DNA of 64,000 bases, from positions 10,382,397 to 10,446,396 of the forward strand of contig OU452219.1 of assembly GCA_911728455.2 (NCBI GenBank), in the 5' to 3' direction. This DNA comes from Marthasterias glacialis (lineage: Eukaryota > Echinodermata > Asteroidea > Forcipulatida > Asteriidae). Positions 13,481 to 25,600 of the stretch are shown here, piece by piece (position 1 is the stretch's first letter; the number at the start of each line of letters is the position of its first letter). The translations under genes were made by a program, and so were the position numbers. Below the pieces are notes generated by a model. The model saw only the letters and a list, made by a program, of their open reading frames with translations, made no database searches and was not told where the DNA came from.

Positions 13481-16400
13481 CTGTGGAAGGTAAATAGAAA
13501 AGAAAATGTGCACACTTAAAGGTATGTACTAAGAAAACACCAGGCTTCGATGAAGACACTGATGAAGATGTCAACTGTGTGGATTACGGTACATTTTCTC
13601 TTGGCAATGTTTTTTTTTTTTTTTTTTTTTACAATCGGCATCCATTCTTACTATCATTGGGGATCAAATTATCCATTTGCAATCTGTTTTTATCCTCTGT
13701 GATTATTGACAGGCAAAATAAAAGCAAGTCTTCAAATCAACCATGTTTCAATCAGTTTCTACTACATATTGTTGCATTGTCTGAGCAAAGATTCCGACTG
13801 AACGTTCCTAATTATGCGCTCTTTAGCAGTAGCCTCGCGACAAATTCCAAACTTAGCATACCGGCAGTTCAACATTGACCTCCGCCACTGTCACATCAAT
13901 TATATAAGAGCGCTGATTGTCAAACTGTGACGACAACACTGAGCGGCCGTGATTGCATTGACTTTCGCAGATGGGCAGGTACGGATTTTGTGTTTTCACC
14001 TGTACTTTATTTGTCAGAGAACACCACACCAGAGGTTTCTCATTAATTACCGGTAATGAAACATAACACATACCGGTGTGTCAGAGCAACAGATTTGGTA
14101 AGAATGGAATATTAGAGGTGTAACGAAACATGTACTCACGAAATTTGCACGATGGAACACTTGATATTGTGTCTCGGTGTACTTTCAGTTGACTGACACG
14201 TCGAGTGCAAAGATTCAGTTCTTTTCAGTTGAGAGGCTTTCTCATCATAATAATAATAACTATCCTCCGAGTCACACAATCTCGGCAGTGAGTGTCTTGT
14301 CTGTGGCACATAACTCATACACTCCTGTGTACTAATTTTTTCCACGGGTAAGCTCTCGTGGTATGTCTCCTTCGTGGAGAAGTCTTTGCACTTTGATTTG
14401 CTAAAATTGTCACTTTCTGTATTGCAAACTTTGCTGCTGATGCTGAGCAGCGGGAGGACTTTTTCCTCCTGTGAAAAGTTGTCTCTGTACATGTGTCTGT
14501 TATTAGGTGTTGAGTCTGGTTTCTCAAGGTCCCGTTCGGAACGGGCGTGGTGGTGATGGTCCACATGTTGCCTTCTGTATACTACAATAATGAGAATGAT
14601 GATGAGAATTATGATAAATACGCCGAAGGACACATAGATGGCGATTTGGGTCACGTCAGACAGGTCACTCGGGTCGTTAAAATGGGGCGAGTTAGTACCC
14701 CCGACGCCTCCTCCTCCTCCTCCTCCCACTACTCCACCGCCTCCTGGCGACAAGCGAGCGTCTGTAGCTGCTTGGGTAACTGATGACGCTGTAGTCTCAG
14801 TCGAGAATGTGACACCAAGTTCCGCAGATATTCCACACGTCTTGCCGGTCCAACCAGAAGCACAGCTACACACAAACTCCAGCGGATTAATAAGATCCGG
14901 GGAACATGTACCGCCGTTGAGACACTCGTTTGAAAGGCAAGCCGACGGAACGGTGCAATTCCTGCCGGTATATCCAACATGGCAGAGGCATTCGTACCCA
15001 TAGATCTCGTGGTCCACGCAAGTGGAACCGTGGGCACATGGCGTGGTGAGCTGGCACTCGGTTAGCTCGATCTCACACTGGACACCTGTGTAGCTCCTGG
15101 GACAGAGACATCGCATGTTATCGAAATCAGCCACGCAGGTCCCACCGTTCTTGCACACATCAGCCGGGCATACGTTCCTGCTGCAGGTGTTTCCAGTATA
15201 TCCATCAGGACAGGAACAAGAGAATCCAGTCAGGGTGTTAAAACAAGTTCCACCTGAAATCAGATGTTAAAAAAAAAACTTTTAACAAAGGTGAGCAGGT
15301 TCTTTAGTGCAGCATAACAACAGAATATCACCCTTGAGAATGACCGAATTGCTGGTATCAAGCATCCTTATCTGAAATCACGTTCGGCAATGAGACTTGC
15401 CTCAAACTAAATACTCACCGTTGACACAAGGATCACTGCTGCAGTAGTCTGCTGTCTCGCACCGGTTACCAGTGAATCCCTCGGGGCACATGCACTGGTA
15501 GTGGTACCCGTCCTGATTCATGATGCATGTACCTCCATTACTGCATGCACACAAAGGAATGAGGTACTCGCAATGGCTACCAGTAAATCCAGATGGACAG
15601 GCGCATACATATCCTTGCTCTGCAGTGCTCTGCCAATTCAACCACAAAATAAAAAACCCATAAAATTCCAGATGAAAGATCGATACATGAGTATGTCGTT
15701 GCTGTAGAAAAATGAGGCTGCAATCCATGGTTGTCCATGTGTATTTAAACAACAGTACATTTGTTGATTATTTAAAAAAAACGGTTACCAAGATGTTCAG
15801 ATGCATAAATGCCAACAAAACTAGCAGGATTTATATCATTAAACACTCACCTGGCAAGTTCCTCCATTTTCGCATGGACAAACGACTGCTTCGCCGCAGT
15901 CTGCCCCAGTAAACCCAGGCGCACAATAGCACGTGTAACCGTTAGGTCCACGGTTCTGGCACGTGGCCCCGTTCTTACAGGGTTCCCAGTTCGTGCAGTA
16001 GTAAATATCTGTTATGCAGGGAGAAAGAAAGATCTACACGTTAAAATTCGCCCAGATTTTCATTTATCCGTGACATATATTGTTTTTATGTTTAGCTGCT
16101 AACAAGCAATATTTGCCAATTTGTATTACCGTACCTTGATCGCACAAGGAGTCGGCCCAGCCATGAATGCATGTACATTCCCCAGGCTGTTCGCATACAC
16201 CGTGCACACATCCTTCGATGGGAATGCATTGATCGCAGAGTTCCCCTTTCCAACCATACGAACATCTGTGGGATAAAATTTTTTAAAATATCATTAATAC
16301 AAAAACATACATTTCGAAGATTGACTTTCGTTTGAAAATGTACCCATACACCCTTCATACTTTGTGCACATTATTACAATTAATTGTACAACTCACCTGC

Positions 16401-19400
16401 ATGTTCCTGGGATGTCACATGTTCCATGAACACACCCATCAGCACAAACAGCTGGAAAGACAAGAAAAAAATTCTTATTTGACTAACACGGCTTATTGTG
16501 CAGTGTATTTTATAATGTATTCGTAAAGAAACATGTTTATTAATAGAGTTGGCGGATTATCTAGAGGGACACATCGTTCCCAGGGGATTGCGGTATGCAA
16601 GACGGCCATTATTTCAAGCTGACATCGACCATGCGGTGCCATGATGTCACCTATATAGAAGTCACGTGCTTGTTCATATTTCATACACCAAACACTGCTG
16701 ATAAACTGATATATTATTACCATCCCCTGCATGGAGAAGCGTTGCTAAGCCACGGTGTTTCTGGCCTCGCTTTTTGTAAAAATCATAAGTTCTTCTAATT
16801 TATGCAGGCAGCTGCCGAGCGGCAGGCACGACCCATGTGAACACGCGACGTCCTCGGTTTAACAGTCCAGACAATAATCTCTTGTGCTGGCCACTATAAA
16901 TTGAAATAAACACAATCGCCAACAAAATATCGCCGGCTAAAGTGGTGCAATCTTTTGATGAAAATGGTGGTAATGTTAGATTTATATCCAAGCGGTATTT
17001 ACATGATTCCACTGAGCTCTGATGATTTTTAAGGTAAAAAAAACCAAAACAATCATTCAGTTGTAGTAAGTTACGGTACTGTCACATTTAAATCTACCGC
17101 CAAGTTTGAAATATAATGCTTGTATAGGTAAACTTATATGTATCATGATTTATGCGACATTACCAAGGATTCATCAACCTTGCTTTGAAATTTAAACAGC
17201 GCCAATAAGTTTCTGCGTGTAATTTAATTTCACTTTTATCATGGCCTGGCTGGTTATATTACCGCAGCTGTCCCTCTAATTAGATGCCGAAGATCCACGG
17301 TCATTAAACGTTATCAACGGTTGGGTTTTGTAATGAAATGAAGGCGGGAATGCCGTGGCAGCCATCGCGGTCAAAGCTAGTCTAATCTGGCAGTCAAACC
17401 GCTGGGCCAACAAGACGTGGATGATGATGATGATTATGTGATGGTTGAAATGGACAGAGGTTATTTGCTTTAGAGAAACCTTGTAGTGACCTGGCCTGCC
17501 TGTCAGCTTTGAGCACTGCTAGCGGTTGTTGAAAATGTGCTTCTTGCATTCGCCAAATAGCTGCGGATGGCATAATTGGCCAACTGGCGTGGGAAAAAAA
17601 AGACGACCAGAGCTTTCTGACTACACACGGCGCATGTAGAAAAACCCCACTGACTTATATGGGGCCGACGGGGTCGTGCTTTATAGCAAAAACAAAATCC
17701 GCATGCGTCTATTATGAATAGCGGAATAAATGCATCATTGCAGATGAATAAATGACAGAATTTGACAGCAAATATTATACTGCATGTATTTTCACAAGAG
17801 ATGCTGGTATAACCATTCCGTTGGACCTGTAATATTCTAACTTACGAAAATCATCCAGAATTTAATTCCACTCAATTTGTTGAGTCAATAACATAATGCT
17901 TATGAATAGTATTTTTGCTCAGGGCATTAGCGTATTCCAATGTTCCCCGCCTTTGAATGGACCATAGGCCTATGTAAATAAGAAGTGACCCACGGGAAAG
18001 CCGCTGTTTTCTTAGCAAAAATCATGAACGTGCCATCTCCTTGGTAATCCCCTTGTAAACTCCCTTTCTAACCTCAACTGTCCACAAATAATAACCTCAG
18101 GCGAGAGCGCACACATTACAGGACAAATTCTCTGAAAACACTCCCATTTATTTTTTATCTACTCCGTCCGTATAAAGTATCCATAATTCTGGGTTTGTTC
18201 ATCTGCATAAAAATGCATCTCAGTCTCGTTGCTTTCCAAACGGATATTTTGTAATCAAATTAATGTGGATTTTTAATGAGTTTGTTTTGCTGCGAGTTAT
18301 AAGACGGTCCCTGCATGTATTATGTCTTGAACTGCCTATGCACCTGGCGCGTGCTCACACTTTCAGAAAAGCTAACAGTAACTTTACGATAACACATATT
18401 TACCAATGCAGTCCAAAGTCTATGTTTTATGGTCAGGCGGTTTCTGGTTCTTTCTCTATGGTTTAATCGCCACCGCATCAAAGGGTATTCCGCATCAAAG
18501 GATTTTCCGCTTTGTTTCGGTTAAGTTTGTGATACAAGTTTTTAAGTTTTTTATATCTCGGTTTTGATGGGAAGATGCTTACCTGTGTAGCAAAATTCTC
18601 CCTCCCAGCCATCCAGACAAACTCTCTGACCGTTGGCGTCGCAGCTCCAATGACCCAAGCTATCGTCTTTAGGTCTGCAGAAAGCAGAACAGGACGGACC
18701 ATGGTAGTTGTCGTTACAAACGACGCGGTAAGAAAAGTTCAGCTCATGGTCCTCCTCTGTGTGAGTTGCATTCGTCCACCGTTCGCTGACGTTAAGAAAC
18801 TGTTGGAAAGCCACCCTGGTTAAAAGCTGCCTTTCACTGCCTGTAATGATGAAACAATTAACAAAAAAAACATATATTAATAAACATCAGAGATTGTCTC
18901 TGGTACAAATATTATAACCCATTGGGTCTTTATATTGCCCTATTCGAAACCATTAAACTGTGATGTTTCAACTAGTGAGGAAGCTTCAGGCACATTCGCT
19001 AAGCTCATGGGTATTTATTTATTGGGAACACATCCAAGGTCTTACTTAAATAAAAGAATGTTTTGTGGGGATAATAACTGTTGAAGCCCCGGAGTCCCAC
19101 TCAAGGCCAGCAGTGCTGATGAGCATTGTGTGTATGCGGAATTCGCGTGCGTACGCGTGCCTTTCAACCATCACCTGCCGCTGTTGCCTCGTTCCAGCAT
19201 CTGACCCCGAGCTTCACCCTCGAGAACAAATATTTATATATTGCGTATTGATTATAGTATTTGCTGGGCTTTTCAGTCGATAGAAATGCAACAAAACAGT
19301 ATTTTAACACTGCATGTTATTTATGACAGTTGAGGCTTCAAGGTGTCTGTTTCTGTGTGTATGTTTTGTTATTTCATTACACACAATAAACAATATACCG

Positions 19401-22400
19401 ATTTGTGTACAGTAACTTGTGTATCTCTTTACTAACATATTATGAGCCAAACTTGAGCGGATGATATGCGAAACAACCTAATATGGCTACTTTGAGTGTA
19501 CATGTATACTGGACGTTGGACTTAACAGATGCAGTTAGTCTCACGGTCAGATCTTGATTACGACTACCGGATTTGCCTCATTATGCCGGTATGATTTCGT
19601 GTCAATAATCAAGCTAAAACAACACTCTAAAATCACCATATTGTTTCCCTCAAAAACAACACTCCCCAACACTTTTCCGCGAGACTTTCTGGAACCGTTG
19701 TTCGGTAACTTCTTGGTGTCCAGTTAAACGCGCCATTTAGGGTATCAAAATGCCTTAGTCACAAAGGCACATCTTTCGGAGACGAATAATGTAAAAGTCC
19801 TACTATAAACTTTTATTTGAAGACTCGAAATGAAAGTATATTGCCCAACTGGGCAGAATGGAAGTCGCAATGGGTTCTGTTTCTCACACTTCCCAAAGTG
19901 TAATCCGATCTCAGTTTTGTTTCGCCCAAGAGCACTCCCACAGAAGGTGGTTCTGTTGGAGTCTTGAGACATGCCTGAACAAGCTTTGGTGGTGCACAAC
20001 CGGTTGCTCATTGAATAACAGTACATAATGGCCCGGCGCATAAGGACTTTATTGTCATCACTGGCCCCCAAGGAAATTCAAAATGCGGGTAGACTGGCTA
20101 CTTTCACTACTGTTTTGCCTATGCGATTACACCGGAATAATCAACAGTTTGTAATTGGAAACAGGCACGAACTTGTCCGGAATAGTTAGCCAGGTGCCAC
20201 CCTCAAACCGGAAGTGTTCGCGGTGTTTATTAAGCAATTTTCGTTTTGCACCAGGAAATGTCAAAAATAGGTGCGACATCCTTGGAGAAAAAAATGATAA
20301 CAATGAAAATATAATAAAATAAGGTTCATTTACCATTGCGGAGTGAAGGTCGATTTGACTTAAGGTGTTGCGAAACTGATAAGCTGTTTGCCTTGTTCCC
20401 CCCATGACTTCTGCCCTCGAAGTTTCACTTAGCTCCCCGGGGATCCGATACCATACTTCCGCGTAAAAAGGGGTTGGCTTTTTGGTCAGGATAAAATACC
20501 GATACAAAGTATGCGAGTTTTTGGTGGTATAAACATCGCAAATGCCATCCCCCAGCAGCCAATTTTTGTTTTTACCGACGGATAATAAATGGTATGATTG
20601 TATGATTAAAAAAAAAGAACACGAGCAGCTGTCAATGTTGGTTGTGGACCTGATGGCAACCGATGACGTACCACACCACTGTCGTCCCTGTCATGATTCG
20701 ATTGGGGATACAACCAAAATGCATAGAGACGTGAACAGTCCGATAATTCCAAGGAATCCAGCCCAGGCATAGCCGGCACTGCGTATTCATTGAACACCAG
20801 CTTCAATAAAGTGTAGTGGGCAGATGGCGGTTTACTATAATATTGCTGCTAGATTCAGTAAGAAAGCATTTAACAAAGCGGTGCAAATATACACAAATAC
20901 TTAACTTTCATTGTTTGCAAAACAAAACAAAACGACAAACTGACTGAAAAATAGCTTCGATAGCAATAATAAACACAGCACGGGAATTCCTCACTAGCTC
21001 GTTTGACAAAATATGTTACCGTTAAGACGCGCGTAAATTTCGTCCTTTATTGATTCGTTGCTTGAGGCTCATGTCATTATTAAGTTACATCTTTTTGACA
21101 AAATGCACAGAAAAAAAACCGCATAAAAATGTGAAAATGGAAGAAGAATAAATAAAACTGTATCTTACTGACACAAGAGTGAACGCAATTGTATTATTGA
21201 AAAGCAAATTCGGCTCCTGCTACTTTCGGACACAGTGATGAATTTAGTATCAACATTTGATCACGTGACAAAAACAGATATCTTTCAAAGAGTACATTGC
21301 CCCCATAGAGGGGTGTGTCATTGGAGACTTGCATCAAAACTATCAATGATGTAACAACAACAATAACAACAACAACAGGAAAAAAAATCTAAATTCTTAC
21401 CTTCTTCTGGTCCAAGACTTGTTACGTCATGGAATGCTTGGATAATTAGCGTGAAAGTTCCCTACAAAAATAAACACCAAAACGAGCAACATATTTTAAA
21501 GGCCATTGTTACAAATCGTGAACAAAAATCTAACAATGAAAATGACAGACCCCAAGTCCCGCTCAAATAACTAGTCCCTTCTTTGTAGATTCACGTAAAA
21601 AAAGCCACTGGGAGAACTGAGAGAGCGCCATGAAAAATGCAACCAAGCGTGGCAACACAAAATGTGAATCAAGCCCCGCGCTGTAGCTGTTGGTGTGCAC
21701 GTGTTCATCATACTACGAGACCAATTAAAAGTAACACTGTTACAATATTGTTCGAAATTGAGTGCCAAATTAACCCCAAGAAGAACAGGTTCAACGTGGA
21801 AAACTATGGTTTAGAGTAGGTAACGAAAAAGGCCACTTGCACTAGTCTAATCTACCTCGTCTGTACGAAGCAAATCGCAATCCGTTTTAAGAATTTAGTT
21901 GTTTTTTTTAAAGACAAACAAACAACAAAACTTGATGTGACACTTACCGGCCAAGCGAAATTCAACGGAACCTTCAGGGGATTGACGAAATTATTTTCCT
22001 CGGCTAGTCCCCTGGGAATATTAAAACTGTTATCTCCAAGCACGGGTGTGATTTTTTCCCCAAAAGTGCAAGCCTGTGTATTTTCCACATCGGATGGTAT
22101 ATCCCGCATGTATTGAAGCAAACAAATTCTGAAAAAGGTTTCACAAGTCGTACATTCTCCGTCAGATCCCGATCGACAACAATTTCCTTCCGTGTCCAAA
22201 GCAAGAGCGTTCGTAAAAGACGATAATTCCAATTCGAATTTCTCTGTTCCTGTTACCTATACGGGTAGAGAAAACACAAGAATTTTGTTACTTCGTATCT
22301 GTAAATAATCAAGCAGGTCTATTTTGCATACGCACGGTATGCATACACACACGCACACACCACGGCATGACATCTCCCAACGTGCATCCACACGAGGTGC

Positions 22401-22603
22401 GTACTGCCTGCAATAACAACAATATCTCGCTCAGGTTTATATCCCGACTTCTCGGTGAGCATCTCCAGTGAAATTTCACTGATTCGTACAAAATGGAAAA
22501 ATGGAATTAAAAAAGTGAGAAGTCTACATACCTTGGTAAAAATGGTGATCAAGTAAACTGTTAAAACCGTGATATATCTCCAAGAGAGCCGTAACCGACC
22601 CAT
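13363..22603 (-). CDS. Delta: Delta-type Notch ligand, complete 10-exon gene (828 aa)
   Basis: Single-pass membrane ligand that activates Notch on neighbouring cells. Coding exons in transcript order are 22603-22532, 22256-21948, 21461-21401, 18840-18583, 16451-16397, 16265-16135, 16008-15851, 15629-15419, 15253-14140 and 13480-13363. They sum to 2487 nt, all introns are GT-AG and the phases agree. Domains: signal peptide about 1-24; MNNL/C2-like domain about 30-145; DSL domain with six cysteines at 189, 198, 202, 214, 222 and 231; nine EGF repeats about 236-561; Gly-rich stretch 589-604; transmembrane helix about 622-643; cytoplasmic tail to 828. The DSL core (RVVC…YHGPSC…FCRP…GHWSC…C…GWEG…C) and the lack of a Jagged-type Cys-rich/VWC region favour Delta over Jagged. 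Drosophila Delta also has nine EGF repeats and vertebrate DLL1 eight. The start ATG has A at -3 and G at +4 and is followed by a hydrophobic leader. UTRs and promoter were not resolved. Confidence 0.95.
13610..13630. repeat. T homopolymer in Delta intron 9
   Basis: About 21 consecutive T on the plus strand; a simple repeat, likely length-variable. Confidence 0.8.
14140..15253 (-). CDS. Delta: Delta coding exon 9: EGF6-9, transmembrane helix, most of the tail
   Basis: Acceptor GATTTCAG|GTGGAA, donor AAATTTC|GTGAGT. The 1114-bp exon encodes the end of EGF6, EGF7 to EGF9, a Thr/Ser- and Gly-rich stalk (GGGGVVGGGGGGGVGG at 589-604), a strongly hydrophobic helix (622-643) with a YRR stop-transfer signal, a His run and a 150-residue cytoplasmic tail with Ser/Lys-rich and Tyr-rich (SYYYYDE) stretches. 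Read straight through, the frame meets TGA at 14138-14136, but that TGA is part of the donor GTGAGT. Phase in 1, out 2. Confidence 0.92.
15419..15629 (-). CDS. Delta: Delta coding exon 8: end of EGF4, EGF5, start of EGF6
   Basis: Acceptor ATTGGCAG|AGCACT, donor TCAACG|GTGAGT. It encodes GYVCACPSGFTGSHC, then a full repeat (CACSNGGTC…YQCMCPEGFTGNRC), then CSSDPCVN of the next repeat. A second AG 9 bp inside the exon (CTGCAG|AGCAAG) keeps the frame and could be used as an alternative acceptor. Phase in 0, out 1. Confidence 0.92.
15851..16008 (-). CDS. Delta: Delta coding exon 7: EGF3 and start of EGF4
   Basis: Acceptor CATAACAG|ATATTT, donor TTGCCAG|GTGAGT. It encodes EGF3 (YYCTNWEPCKNGATC…GYTCYCAPGFTGADC) and the first half of EGF4 (CPCENGGTCQ). 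Phase in 1, out 0. Confidence 0.92.
16135..16265 (-). CDS. Delta: Delta coding exon 6: end of EGF1 and EGF2
   Basis: Acceptor ATCCCACAG|ATGTTC, donor ATCAAG|GTACGG. It encodes CSYGWKGELCDQ, then CIPIEGCVHGVC…CIHGWADSLCDQ, the second short EGF repeat of DSL ligands. Phase in 2, out 1. Confidence 0.9.
16397..16451 (-). CDS. Delta: Delta coding exon 5: first half of EGF repeat 1
   Basis: 55-bp exon, acceptor TTTCCAG|CTGTTT, donor TGCAG|GTGAGT. It encodes AVCADGCVHGTCDIPGTC. The short spacing between its cysteines is typical of the atypical first EGF repeat directly after DSL. Phase in 1, out 2. Confidence 0.88.
17588..17595 (+). promoter_or_regulatory. Possible Su(H)/RBPJ site in Delta intron 4
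   Basis: CGTGGGAA matches the Su(H)/RBPJ consensus (YGTGRGAA). Delta genes are often fed back on by Notch, but a single 8-mer can occur by chance and no paired inverted site was seen. Confidence 0.15.
18583..18840 (-). CDS. Delta: Delta coding exon 4: DSL domain
   Basis: Acceptor CATTACAG|GCAGTG, donor CTACACAG|GTAAGC. It encodes the linker with the conserved WTN motif and the whole DSL domain: six cysteines at residues 189, 198, 202, 214, 222 and 231, with YHGPSCS, FCRPKDD and GHWSCD motifs. DSL is the module that binds Notch EGF11. Phase in 1, out 1. Confidence 0.95.
21353..21377. repeat. (CAA)n microsatellite in Delta intron 3
   Basis: About eight CAA/AAC units with one TAA interruption, close to the exon 3 donor side of the intron. 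Confidence 0.8.
21401..21461 (-). CDS. Delta: Delta coding exon 3: end of MNNL domain
   Basis: 61-bp exon between TTTTTGTAG|GGAACT and AGAAG|GTAAGA. It encodes GTFTLIIQAFHDVTSLGPEE, matching the position and pattern of the GTFSLIIEALH-type strand that closes MNNL in Delta proteins. Phase in 0, phase out 1. Too short to show up as a long ORF; found from the phase requirement and homology. Confidence 0.88.
21948..22256 (-). CDS. Delta: Delta coding exon 2: MNNL domain
   Basis: The acceptor …TATAG|GTAACA and donor GGCCG|GTAAGT bound 103 codons in phase 0. The sequence has the MNNL hallmarks: a FELELSSFTNAL start, GNCCRSGS, a CxxCxTFFRICL cysteine cluster, ACTFGEKITPVLGDNSF and a C-terminal FAWP. 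This is the N-terminal C2-like module of Delta/Jagged ligands, which contacts Notch and lipids. No initiator Met is needed because translation starts in the preceding exon. Confidence 0.93.
22532..22603 (-). CDS. Delta: Delta coding exon 1: start codon and signal peptide
   Basis: The ATG at 22603-22601 opens 24 codons with basic residues followed by a hydrophobic core (ITVLTVYLITIF), as expected for a secretory leader. The exon ends …ACCAAG|GTATGT in phase 0. Mature protein continues in the MNNL exon after a 275-bp intron. Confidence 0.85.
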
Positions 22604-25600
22604 GATTATGTGTGGCTCCGCTCTGCCGTACTCTGCGTTACGGCCAAGAGTATTATGGCTTCAGAGATGGGCTCACTGCTCCACCACTCGCAGGCTTTGT
22701 GAGTAGCCCCTCCCCCGCGTGTGTGATTGACAGTTTCTGTCGCTCACCGACGAATGAGGGAGTACTCCTACTTCACGGGCCGTGATGCTTAGCGTATGTA
22801 AGACACTGCCGAACATGTGAGGCGTGCAGTCTCTCTAAAATAAGAGAAAAAAGCACAAGTGGACTTAAACTGACAACAACCGTATAGAAATTAATCACAC
22901 TAGTTTCTGACTTCAGTCGAAACGAACACACGTGCAACTTTTAAGCTAACTGATTCCAGATCCAATGTTACTCTGTTTTTCTTCGTTTCTTCTAACGACG
23001 TTGTCCTGAGTGGAGATTTCACGTGATGCGTGGTAAACTCGAGCACGGCGTTTCTCGAACTGAGCAGTGACGGGGTGCTGGCGTATGTGTTTTAAATATT
23101 TCACCTCTGAAGTTTATTAGCATACGATTACCGAAGCTTAAACCGGCACGCGAGTTAAATCCTAGTTTCTTCAGAACAAACAGCTTCGTTGTGATGTTGA
23201 ACCAAGCCGGTCGATTTACTGTGCGGATTAGAAGTTAATCAGTTCTATCGACTAGAGTTTTTACACCTCTCCAATTTTACAAACAGGACCATCTGGCGAT
23301 TGTGCTCACCAATTATGTTCGAATTAGAACTCGTACATAAGCAAAACCCTTTCAATGTTTGGAAATTCATGTTTCATTCTTTCGCTGATGTTTTCGTCTT
23401 TCCAATCAACGGTTATAAAGGTACATCAATTATGTTGGTAAAATTCCTTTAGACTCGCCAGACAGTACCCGAACGAGATCGATAGGCTCTGAAAACTTGG
23501 CACGCGTCGCCCGGTCGTCACTCAGTCTCCATAGCCTACACAAGTTTTACTACGTCTTTTGTTGTTTCCTACTTGAAAACTTTGCTAACAATTCTCTTTG
23601 TTGGTGACGCGTGCGCTGAGTGTAGTGGCTTTATTCCTTGCTGCTTTTGGCATGGAGCCCAGTGCTGATCCAAAGCCCTGGCTTGCACCTGTCTGTTTCT
23701 TTACTTCTATTGTTCAATCTTCCTTATCTTTGTATACACGATTAGTAGTACCCGTTTTTTCTGAATGACCTCCAGTCAACAACCGTTGCTGTCAACCAAT
23801 GGGACGCCTCCATTAAGCGTGCCTGGTCCCGGAAGCGGTCACCCAATGGCTCGTTTTTGCTTGTTATGCTAATCACCTACCTGAACGTTGGTATTAGGCG
23901 CACGCGTGCCCAACTGAATCGTCATGACTGGGTTGGCCTTGTGCTTTTATTCCTCTAGCCTACATATTATACAGCCTTTTTAGGCGCAAGGTTTTGGTCA
24001 GAATACATGAAAAATTGAATTGAATTTTGATGACACTCTCTCAAATATATTGAGCAAGTCAATTTCTTTAAATGCGAAGGGATATACCATTTGCGTGTGA
24101 CGTTGCTTAGATAAATTGTCAACTTTTTAAACACCTGATTAAATGACACTTGTTTAACTTAACATGTTTCTTTGTTACATACTTCGTCAACTGTTCACAT
24201 CCAAGTCTGAATCAGCATGATTCCATACTTGATAAATAGATCTTTTCTCTTAAAATCACATGCCCGAATAACGTACAAAGTGGCTTTAAATAATTAAAGG
24301 ATGGCTAACCCCAACCCTTTATTCGAGTTTCAGTGATACTATGATACGGCTTTTGTTACTTCAGGGAAAAAAATAAAGTGCGCAAAGGTCAGTAATTTTA
24401 CTATGAGTCAATTTAGGCATATAGGCAATGGCCCACATACATGTGTATTAGTTTTCACAAAGTGGAAATCTAAGATGGATAAATGTAATTTGTCAACTGA
24501 TACCAAGTACTTGATAAGTTTCTGGGAGACTAATTTCATACATTTAAGACATCCCCTGCATTCATAATACCACGTGTAATGGATATCCACTGCACTTAAC
24601 GGACTATCTCCTTATCACAACAGTGTGATATAGTGTAGCCCCGTTGACCCTGTCTGGTCTACGTCACACACTCACCAGGTATCAAGGCTAAAATACTGGT
24701 ACTAGCCCCTGTTTGTTAAGATCGAGTTGACCTTTGGCAGTAAAATTAACGTACCGGTACACTATATATTGACCACCCGGCTATAGAGTCTTGTCTCTCT
24801 GTCTGTCTTTTTTTATTTTGTTTTTGACTGGTGTGTTGATCTAAACATTTTCTCCCCCAACCTTGTTTAATATCACCACAATGTAGAGTCACCCACACCG
24901 CGCCACGTGTACCCTTCACAGTGATAATTTGTCACTGGCACTCAGTTGCAGTCCATGCTCTTTGCTGCCAGTTTTAAGGGTCTAACAATGCCACGCGCCT
25001 ACGCGTGACCCGTGTGCTTAGTAATGGGGTGTATGTAGGCCTACATACAATCGTTCTGACATGTTGTGTATGATTACATTGCGAGCTGTAGTCGAAAAGT
25101 TTCTGTGAAGTCAGACAAAGTGCAAAGTTCAAAGGTGAATCGTTAAATCATATTCCACGCAGGACTCATGTATTATAAGTATACATTATGTATAATTCTT
25201 TTTACGGTACACGCGTTAAGGTGGTTTTCCCAATGGAGCAAAACCAGACGTTTTTGTCCCTCAAACCTTGACCCGCCAACGAAACTGAGCAGGTTTATCA
25301 TTTCTCATTATTCAGTACAACTCACACTTGGGACTTGTCTTCTATTATTATGCGCAGGACAGCGCAGCATTTGTCTTTGAGTCCATGCACAGCTTATTTA
25401 TATAGGCCCGAGACACGCTGCAACCCAGATCTTCTCAACAAACGCCAAAGTTTATCTTTATGTCCATCAGCCGTACATTTTCCTATGCATTTTAACTTTG
25501 AAACACCACATTTGTGGTTGTATGGTGATACGGTACATTTAAAAACGAGCCCTTCCAGTTAATCAGTAAAGGCTCGCTGATAAGCTACATTCCATAGTCA

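Noticed and set aside
14136..14139. TGA as the natural stop codon of Delta
   Set aside because: It lies within a GTGAGT donor, and an in-phase exon with the family C-terminus follows at 13480. Kept only as a possible intron-retention isoform.
15630..15752. N-terminal extension of the exon 8 reading frame (MFKYTWTTMD…)
   Set aside because: It runs through intron sequence upstream of a clear TTGGCAG acceptor and has no EGF pattern.
20127..20507. 126-codon minus-strand frame in Delta intron 3
   Set aside because: No Delta-like or other known motif; the gene model is complete and in phase without it.
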